NCBI RefSeq assembly: GCF_002811955.1 | Contig: NZ_NPEF01000189.1 | Location: 1 to 7,703, forward strand | DNA from: Leptospira ellisii | GTDB taxonomy: Bacteria; Spirochaetota; Leptospiria; Leptospirales; Leptospiraceae | DNA: 7,703 nucleotides | Direction: 5' to 3' | In this document: positions 1 to 4,852 of the stretch, one piece after another | Layout: every line of letters begins with the position of its first letter | How positions within the stretch are numbered: position 1 is the first letter of the stretch | Notes under the pieces: generated by a model | What the model was told of the DNA's origin: nothing | Databases searched by the model: none | Seen by the model: the letters and a program-made list of their open reading frames with translations, nothing else | Translations under genes and position numbers: made by a program

Positions 1-1845
<1,845 letters not shown>

Positions 1846-1847
<2 letters not shown>

Positions 1848-1853
1848 GGGAAG
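1846..1853 (+). promoter_or_regulatory. Ribosome binding site of meaB
   Basis: AAGGGAAG begins on the last two bases of the mutase stop codon and ends 8 bases before the TTG at 1862. It supports the rare TTG as the meaB start, since no ATG lies between this site and the conserved part of the protein, and it suggests that the two genes are translated from one message. Confidence 0.6.
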
Positions 1854-1861
1854 AATCGTCC

Positions 1862-2908
1862 TTGAGTTCCGGAGAACAATCGGGGATTTCTTCGAGCGGA
1901 GGAATCCGATCCACCGGAATTTCCAGAAAGGCTCTTCCCTCCGCGGAAGAATTCGTGCAAGGAATTCTCGCGGGCGACCGCGTCATGCTCAGCCGCGCAA
2001 TCACGTTAGTCGAAAGCGCGCGCTCCGATCACAAAGAACTTGCGGAAAAAATCATAGACGCATGTCTTCCACATTCCGGTAAATCGATCCGAATTGGAAT
2101 CACCGGAATTCCCGGAGTCGGCAAAAGTACCTTCATCGAATCCTTCGGAATGTATACGATTTCTCAAGGAAAGAAATTGGCCGTGTTGACCATCGATCCT
2201 TCGAGTCAAATCTCGGGAGGGAGTATTCTCGGAGACAAAACGAGAATGTCCGAACTTTCCAGAAACGAATCCGCATTCATCCGCCCTTCTCCCTCCGGCG
2301 ATTCGTTGGGTGGAGTTGCGCGCAAAACCAGAGAAACGATTTATCTCTGCGAAGCCGCGGGCTTTGATACGATCTTCGTTGAAACCGTCGGAGTCGGACA
2401 ATCCGAGACCGCCGTTCATTCGATGGTCGATTTGTTTTTGCTGTTGCTCATTGCAGGCGCGGGAGACGAACTCCAAGGAATCAAACGAGGAATCATGGAG
2501 ATGGCGGATCTGTTCGCGGTCACGAAAGCGGACGGAGACAACAAGATGCGCGCCGAAAGAACCAGAATCGAAACCCAATCCGCGATTCATTTTTTTCCCG
2601 CGCACGAAAATGGATGGATTCCGAAAGTTCTTTCCTGTTCTTCCTTGAGCGGAGAAGGAATTTCCGAAATCTGGAATCAGATTTGCGAATATGAGAAAAT
2701 CGTAAAGTCCAACGGACATTTCGAAATCAGAAGAACGGATCAAGCCAAGTATTGGCTGGAAGAAACCGTTTCGGAACATCTATTAGGCGATTTTTATTCC
2801 AAGATGCGCGATTTATACGAAGCCGCGGAAGAGGACGTCGTCTCCCATAAAGTAAGTTCCTTTCAAGCCGCGGAAAAACTCATCCGAGAATACAGAAAAC
2901 GGACCTGA
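1862..2908 (+). CDS. meaB: Methylmalonyl-CoA mutase-associated GTPase MeaB (ArgK/LAO family)
   Basis: P-loop GTPase of the G3E class that acts as chaperone of methylmalonyl-CoA mutase: in this family it gates adenosylcobalamin loading and protects the enzyme from inactivation, using GTP hydrolysis. The 348-residue length fits a family of about 330. Visible motifs: Walker A GIPGVGKST at 82-90; DPSSQISGGSILGDKTRM at 112-129, the family's hallmark switch segment; ETVGVGQSE at 174-182 (switch/Walker B region); TKAD at 221-224 in the place of the guanine-specificity NKxD. An N-terminal helical stretch (about 25-70) and a C-terminal helical arm (about 290-348) used for dimerisation in the family are both present. 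The TTG start is preferred because of the well-spaced AAGGGAAG; the first 20 residues are Ser/Gly-rich and not conserved, so a slightly different start is possible. It is coupled to the mutase gene upstream. Older annotations as an arginine/ornithine transport ATPase are obsolete. Confidence 0.96.
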   Translation: MSSGEQSGISSSGGIRSTGISRKALPSAEEFVQGILAGDRVMLSRAITLVESARSDHKELAEKIIDACLPHSGKSIRIGITGIPGVGKSTFIESFGMYTISQGKKLAVLTIDPSSQISGGSILGDKTRMSELSRNESAFIRPSPSGDSLGGVARKTRETIYLCEAAGFDTIFVETVGVGQSETAVHSMVDLFLLLLIAGAGDELQGIKRGIMEMADLFAVTKADGDNKMRAERTRIETQSAIHFFPAHENGWIPKVLSCSSLSGEGISEIWNQICEYEKIVKSNGHFEIRRTDQAKYWLEETVSEHLLGDFYSKMRDLYEAAEEDVVSHKVSSFQAAEKLIREYRKRT

Positions 2909-2933
2909 TTCCGATTACAAACGTTCCGTTTTC
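2895..2933 (+). terminator. Inverted repeat across the meaB stop, possible weak terminator
   Basis: GAAAACGGA (2895-2903) and TCCGTTTTC (2925-2933) form a perfect 9-bp stem around a 21-base loop that contains the meaB stop codon. No long U-tract follows beyond the four T inside the stem, so intrinsic termination is doubtful. It may instead mark the 3' end of the mutase-meaB message or have arisen by chance. Confidence 0.3.
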
Positions 2934-3094
2934 CACCCGAAATCCAAACTCCTTTCTTCATTTTTGAATTCGATTTTTTTCAGTGATGGAACTTTTTTCC
3001 TATGAGTTGGTGGATTCCCTTCAAAAAATGCAGATTCAAAACGAGAAAAAGGACCCGAATCCCCGAAAAACGCTAAGAATTTATTCTTGCATCT
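2909..3094. other. Non-coding spacer between the metabolic and envelope blocks
   Basis: This stretch is AT-richer than its neighbours, with T-runs at 2974-2980 and 2993-2998 and A-runs near 3024 and 3066. I see no convincing gene, RNA or riboswitch in it. A 24-codon ATG frame at 3002-3076 has no ribosome binding site and encodes a featureless basic peptide. In particular I find no cobalamin-riboswitch B12-box-like element despite the B12-dependent genes upstream. Confidence 0.5.
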
Positions 3095-3123
3095 GTATCT
3101 GACAGATACTATCTGGTAGATAC
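3095..3123. promoter_or_regulatory. Tandem palindromic operator candidate
   Basis: Two back-to-back 14-bp units, TATCTGACAGATAC (3096-3109) and TATCTGGTAGATAC (3110-3123), match at 12 of 14 positions. Each unit is itself an inverted repeat: with G3095 the first is a 15-bp palindrome with 7-bp arms, and the second has TATCT/AGATA arms around GGT. The result is four alternating half-sites spaced about 7 bp centre to centre. This is the layout expected for a dimeric repressor or activator binding twice, and it overlaps the only reasonable promoter before lipoprotein A. It does not look like a Fur box. The regulator is unknown. Confidence 0.5.
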
Positions 3124-3126
3124 ACT
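3099..3126 (+). promoter_or_regulatory. Candidate sigma-70 promoter of the lipoprotein/receptor cluster
   Basis: CTGACA (3099-3104, 5 of 6 to the -35 consensus) and TACACT (3121-3126, 4 of 6 to the -10 consensus) are separated by 16 bases, predicting a start near 3132-3134 and a leader of about 68 bases before lipoprotein A. Both hexamers lie in or touch the tandem palindromes, so binding there would block polymerase. An alternative pairing, TTGCAT (3087-3092) with TATCTG (3110-3115), is weaker. The call is by eye only. Confidence 0.35.
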
Positions 3127-3163
3127 TATCCCTCCGAGAGAAGCCATAAAAAAATCCGTTCTG

Positions 3164-3170
3164 GGAGGGG
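3164..3170 (+). promoter_or_regulatory. Strong Shine-Dalgarno serving a leader ORF
   Basis: GGAGGGG is the most consensus-like ribosome binding site in the intergenic DNA, but it lies about 30 bases before the lipoprotein A start, too far to serve it directly. It is ideally placed for the ATG at 3175 (6 bases after the GGAGG core). The same bases can pair with CCCTCC at 3130-3135, which could hide the site if the transcript starts far enough upstream. Confidence 0.45.
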
Positions 3171-3174
3171 CCGG

Positions 3175-3204
3175 ATGGGTTCCGATTGCAGGCAGGTATT
3201 ATGA
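3175..3204 (+). CDS. Putative 9-residue leader peptide (uORF) overlapping lipoprotein A start
   Basis: ATG at 3175 opens a short frame encoding MGSDCRQVL and stopping at TGA 3202-3204. The stop overlaps the lipoprotein A start as ATGA (3201-3204), the classic geometry for translational coupling by a terminating ribosome. It has GGAGGGG just upstream, whereas lipoprotein A itself has only a weak AGG-type site (3190-3196). Seen: the ORF, its ribosome site and the overlap. Inferred: that it is translated and drives initiation at 3201. The peptide has no run of a single amino acid, so classical amino-acid attenuation is not suggested. It is short enough to be coincidence. Confidence 0.35.
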   Translation: MGSDCRQVL

Positions 3205-3578
3205 AACGTTTCCGACTTATCCCTTTCTTTCTTGTATCCCTCGTTCTTTGGAACTGCGCCACTTCTTCGGCCGGTCTTGCGACCAGCAACATTCCGGTTG
3301 CGGATCGGAAATACAAGGTGCTCGGCCCGGTGGAAGGTCATAAAACCTGGAGATCCTTGGATATCGCGATCATAGGAGTTCCGCTCTCCGAACCCCCCAT
3401 CGACAAATTGATGACGGAGATGCTGACTGAAAAGGACGCGGACGCTCTGATCAACATCCGTTATTGGACCGATAAATACATTCTTCTGTTTCTTACCGTA
3501 AATCGACTTCATATCAACGCGGAAGCGATCAAGTTCGAGGATCAATCCAATGATCAAAGCGGCAAAAGAAAAAAATAA
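3201..3578 (+). CDS. Small lipoprotein A, function unknown
   Basis: This is a 125-residue predicted lipoprotein. The N-terminus MKRFRLIPFFLVSLVLWNC is a short positively charged signal peptide with lipobox LWNC and lipidated Cys19; Asn at -1 is accepted by the spirochaetal lipobox. The mature part (106 residues) contains YKVLGPVEG (38-46), then an amphipathic stretch, then DALINIRYWTDKYILLFLTVN (81-101) with alternating hydrophobics typical of beta strands, and a basic KRKK end. The start ATG at 3201 is preferred to the TTG at 3186 because it gives a normal signal peptide. The pattern 'Y.hlG.veG ... aDALinhrY' vaguely recalls TRL-like and YbjQ-type small proteins, but I cannot assign a family. 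It is similar to lipoprotein B downstream. It probably sits in the envelope, either periplasm-facing or surface-exposed. It may share a transcript with B if the spacer is read through. Confidence 0.85.
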   Translation: MKRFRLIPFFLVSLVLWNCATSSAGLATSNIPVADRKYKVLGPVEGHKTWRSLDIAIIGVPLSEPPIDKLMTEMLTEKDADALINIRYWTDKYILLFLTVNRLHINAEAIKFEDQSNDQSGKRKK

Positions 3579-3658
3579 CTCGGGAATGTTACCCGAAGCT
3601 GACTGCGGTTACGGAGAGAGCCGATCGTCGGAACAACTACGCTTTTTTGTAAGACGCA

Positions 3659-3692
3659 CGCCCCACCCTGATCTTGGGTGGAGGGGTGGGCG
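3659..3692. repeat. G/C-rich hairpin in the A-B spacer
   Basis: CCACCC (3663-3668) and GGGTGG (3676-3681) form a perfect 6-bp stem with a 7-base loop. An alternative longer fold pairs CGCCC at 3659 onward with GGGCG ending at 3692 around two mismatches. No T-run follows, so it is not a canonical terminator. It looks like part of a dispersed repeat. Confidence 0.4.
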
Positions 3693-3746
3693 GCGGAAAA
3701 TTCAAGAGCGATTCCCTACCACAATATCATATTTATTGCAAGGAAG

Positions 3747-3785
3747 AAAACGCCTGTGGGAACTCCTACAAAAGTCGCGTTTTTT
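3747..3785. terminator. Nested palindrome with T-run, possible bidirectional terminator or dispersed repeat
   Basis: The outer arms are AAAACGC (3747-3753) and GCGTTTT (3777-3783). Nested inside is TGTGGGA (3755-3761)/TCCTACA (3764-3770), a 7-bp arm pair with one G.T wobble around a 2-base centre. Six T (3780-3785) follow on the + strand and A-rich DNA precedes, so it could terminate in either direction. It ends only 34 bases before lipoprotein B, so it would either separate A from B or act as an attenuator. It also looks like a Leptospira-type dispersed element. Confidence 0.4.
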
Positions 3786-3819
3786 CCTTTCCGCGATAGA
3801 TGGCTTATCGGTGACACAA

Positions 3820-4389
3820 ATGTTTTCACGGCGTTTATTCGCGATCACTGCTCTTTTTTTCGTTTTGAATTGTATGGGAGCCGGGCCTACGGAACCGGGA
3901 GGAAGGGTTCGTTCTCCGGGAATCTACGATTCCGCGACGATCATCCGTTCTTCCGCCTACGATATTTTGGAGGAAGCGGAAGGGGAATCCTCCACATTTT
4001 TCGTGTTCGGCCTTTTCCCCGTCACCAATCCGATCAGCATGGATTACGCGCTCAGTCAGGCCGTCCAAAAGGTTCCCGGCGGAAGAAGTCTCGTCAATAT
4101 CAAGGTTTGGCACGAAACCCACGTTATGTTTCCTCTCGGAACGGTTTCGGTTCTGAAGGTGAAGGGAAAGGTCATCGGAAATCGGGAAGAAGCGGAACGT
4201 CTCAAGCTCGAACAGGCGGTTAAGGATTCCTCGTCCGATCCGAGCGCAAAAAACGAATCCGGTAAAACGGAACCTTCCTCCGAGAACAGGAACTCCGGAG
4301 GGATTTCGGTGGGCGGAGGGAAACGATCCTCTTCGAACGCTCCCGCGGAGTCCGGCGGTATTTCCGTCGGAGGCAAAAGGAAGGATTGA
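3820..4389 (+). CDS. Lipoprotein B with Gly/Ser-rich repeated tail, function unknown
   Basis: This is a 189-residue predicted lipoprotein. MFSRRLFAITALFFVLNC is a compact signal peptide with lipobox VLNC and lipidated Cys18. The folded core spans roughly 36-120, with AYDILEEAEG near 46-55 and SLVNIKVWHETHV (90-102), aligning in order with the matching segments of lipoprotein A; I read the two as divergent paralogues. Residues about 121-189 look disordered: a charged helix-like stretch, then a Ser/Asp/Lys region, then two copies of SGGISVGG(G)KR at 159-169 and 178-187. The ATG at 3820 is chosen because it gives a normal signal peptide; GTG at 3811 in the same frame is possible. The ribosome site is poor (GGTGA at 3810-3814) and a small hairpin (3794-3810) abuts it. 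The gene is followed 2 bases later by lipoprotein C, so they form one operon. Confidence 0.85.
   Translation: MFSRRLFAITALFFVLNCMGAGPTEPGGRVRSPGIYDSATIIRSSAYDILEEAEGESSTFFVFGLFPVTNPISMDYALSQAVQKVPGGRSLVNIKVWHETHVMFPLGTVSVLKVKGKVIGNREEAERLKLEQAVKDSSSDPSAKNESGKTEPSSENRNSGGISVGGGKRSSSNAPAESGGISVGGKRKD
4378..4385 (+). promoter_or_regulatory. Ribosome binding site of lipoprotein C
   Basis: AGGAAGGA inside the last codons of lipoprotein B ends 6 bases before the ATG at 4392. It fixes this ATG as the start even though it leaves an unusually long stretch before the signal-peptide core. Confidence 0.65.
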
Positions 4390-4391
4390 TT

Positions 4392-4841
4392 ATGGAATTC
4401 AAAAAAATGAATATTCGTTTTTTCGAATGGATTGGATTCGGTCCCGCTCCTCGCGCGAAATCGCGCGGCGTTTCCGAAAAACGCGGTTCCCTGCGGCGGA
4501 TTCCCGCGGTTTTGATCGCGGTTCTTTTGTCCGTTTCCGTTTTGTCCCAGAATTGTGTGCGTCCGGAAGTGGTCACTCCTAAGGATTCCCAAAGCCAGAT
4601 CTATGCCGCAGCGAGTTTTTTGGCGAATAAATGCGGGACCCCGATCCCCGTTCCCTTTCCGATCGTGGTCGACGATGTTCAGCAGAAAAACCTGGATCTT
4701 TGTACGATCGCCATTACGAAATCCGAATGTCCTTTCGTTTCCTATCCGTTCGCCTGCGTGTTGATCTACGTGGATAAACCGTTGGACGACGTTCCCTGGT
4801 ATCTCAATTTCCAGGAAGTTTTCATCAAAAATAAAATATAG
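4392..4841 (+). CDS. Small cysteine-containing lipoprotein C, function unknown
   Basis: This is a 149-residue predicted lipoprotein. The hydrophobic core PAVLIAVLLSVSVLS (38-52) leads to LSQNC with lipidated Cys55; Ser at -3 is atypical but Leu at -4 fits spirochaetal lipoboxes. The 37 residues before the core are far longer than usual and include RAKSRGVSEKR (21-31), encoded by two adjacent palindromes. The start is nevertheless supported by a strong ribosome site, and no other in-frame start leaves a usable signal peptide. The mature part (95 residues) holds four further cysteines, at 81, 104, 113 and 122, which could form two disulphides in the periplasm or outside the cell. The segment TPIPVPFPIVV (83-93) is Pro-rich, and the C-terminus looks beta-rich. 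I recognise no family. The gene lies 2 bases after lipoprotein B and 11 before the receptor gene, suggesting a partner of the receptor. Confidence 0.82.
   Translation: MEFKKMNIRFFEWIGFGPAPRAKSRGVSEKRGSLRRIPAVLIAVLLSVSVLSQNCVRPEVVTPKDSQSQIYAAASFLANKCGTPIPVPFPIVVDDVQQKNLDLCTIAITKSECPFVSYPFACVLIYVDKPLDDVPWYLNFQEVFIKNKI
4452..4484. repeat. Twin palindromes inside the lipoprotein C leader
   Basis: CGCGCGA (4452-4458) and TCGCGCG (4461-4467) form a perfect 7-bp inverted repeat around AA. Directly adjacent, GCGTTT (4468-4473) and AAACGC (4479-4484) form a 6-bp stem with a 5-base loop. They occupy exactly 11 codons, in frame, between the start codon and the signal-peptide core. This could be a small palindromic insertion or a structured translational control element. 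Confidence 0.5.
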
Positions 4842-4846
4842 AAAGG
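4842..4846 (+). promoter_or_regulatory. Ribosome binding site of the TonB-dependent receptor
   Basis: AAAGG right after the lipoprotein C stop codon (4839-4841) ends 6 bases before the ATG at 4853. There is no other start codon in that frame before the signal-peptide core, so it fixes the start. Confidence 0.55.
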
Positions 4847-4852
4847 CAGACG

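Larger units (their letters stand above)
3579..3819. repeat. Repeat-rich intergenic spacer between lipoproteins A and B
   Basis: This is 241 bases with a high density of palindromes and no convincing gene. In order they are: hairpin TCGGG/CCCGA just after the lipoprotein A stop (3580-3596); CCGA/TCGG (3621-3631) running into a degenerate copy of the element described at 3747; a G/C-rich hairpin (3659-3692); the nested palindrome at 3747-3785; and CGATA/TATCG (3794-3810) immediately before the lipoprotein B start. The make-up resembles interspersed intergenic elements I associate with Leptospira genomes, from general memory only. The frame open upstream of 3820 translates these repeats and shows no protein-like features. 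Confidence 0.5.

Noticed and set aside
1862..2908. Arginine/ornithine transport ATPase (ArgK)
   Set aside because: This is historical naming of the same family; adjacency to the mutase and the SGGSILGDKTRM and VGVGQSE motifs point to MeaB.
3002..3076. 24-codon ATG frame in the meaB-lipoprotein A spacer
   Set aside because: It has no ribosome binding site, and the basic peptide has no features.
3186..3200. TTG start for lipoprotein A at 3186
   Set aside because: It adds five residues to an already complete signal peptide; ATG 3201 is a better codon and forms the ATGA overlap with the leader ORF.
2909..3200. Cobalamin riboswitch
   Set aside because: I looked for one because of the B12 genes and the receptor, but found no B12-box-like element, and the probable leader is much too short for that aptamer.
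3126..3557. Minus-strand frame of 143 codons across the spacer and lipoprotein A
   Set aside because: It is antisense to a convincing lipoprotein, spans the promoter-like palindromes, and its product has no recognisable features.
3550..3819. N-terminal extension of lipoprotein B up to base 3550
   Set aside because: It translates the palindromic repeats into protein with no homologous look, and it would bury a normal signal peptide and lipobox 90 residues inside the protein.
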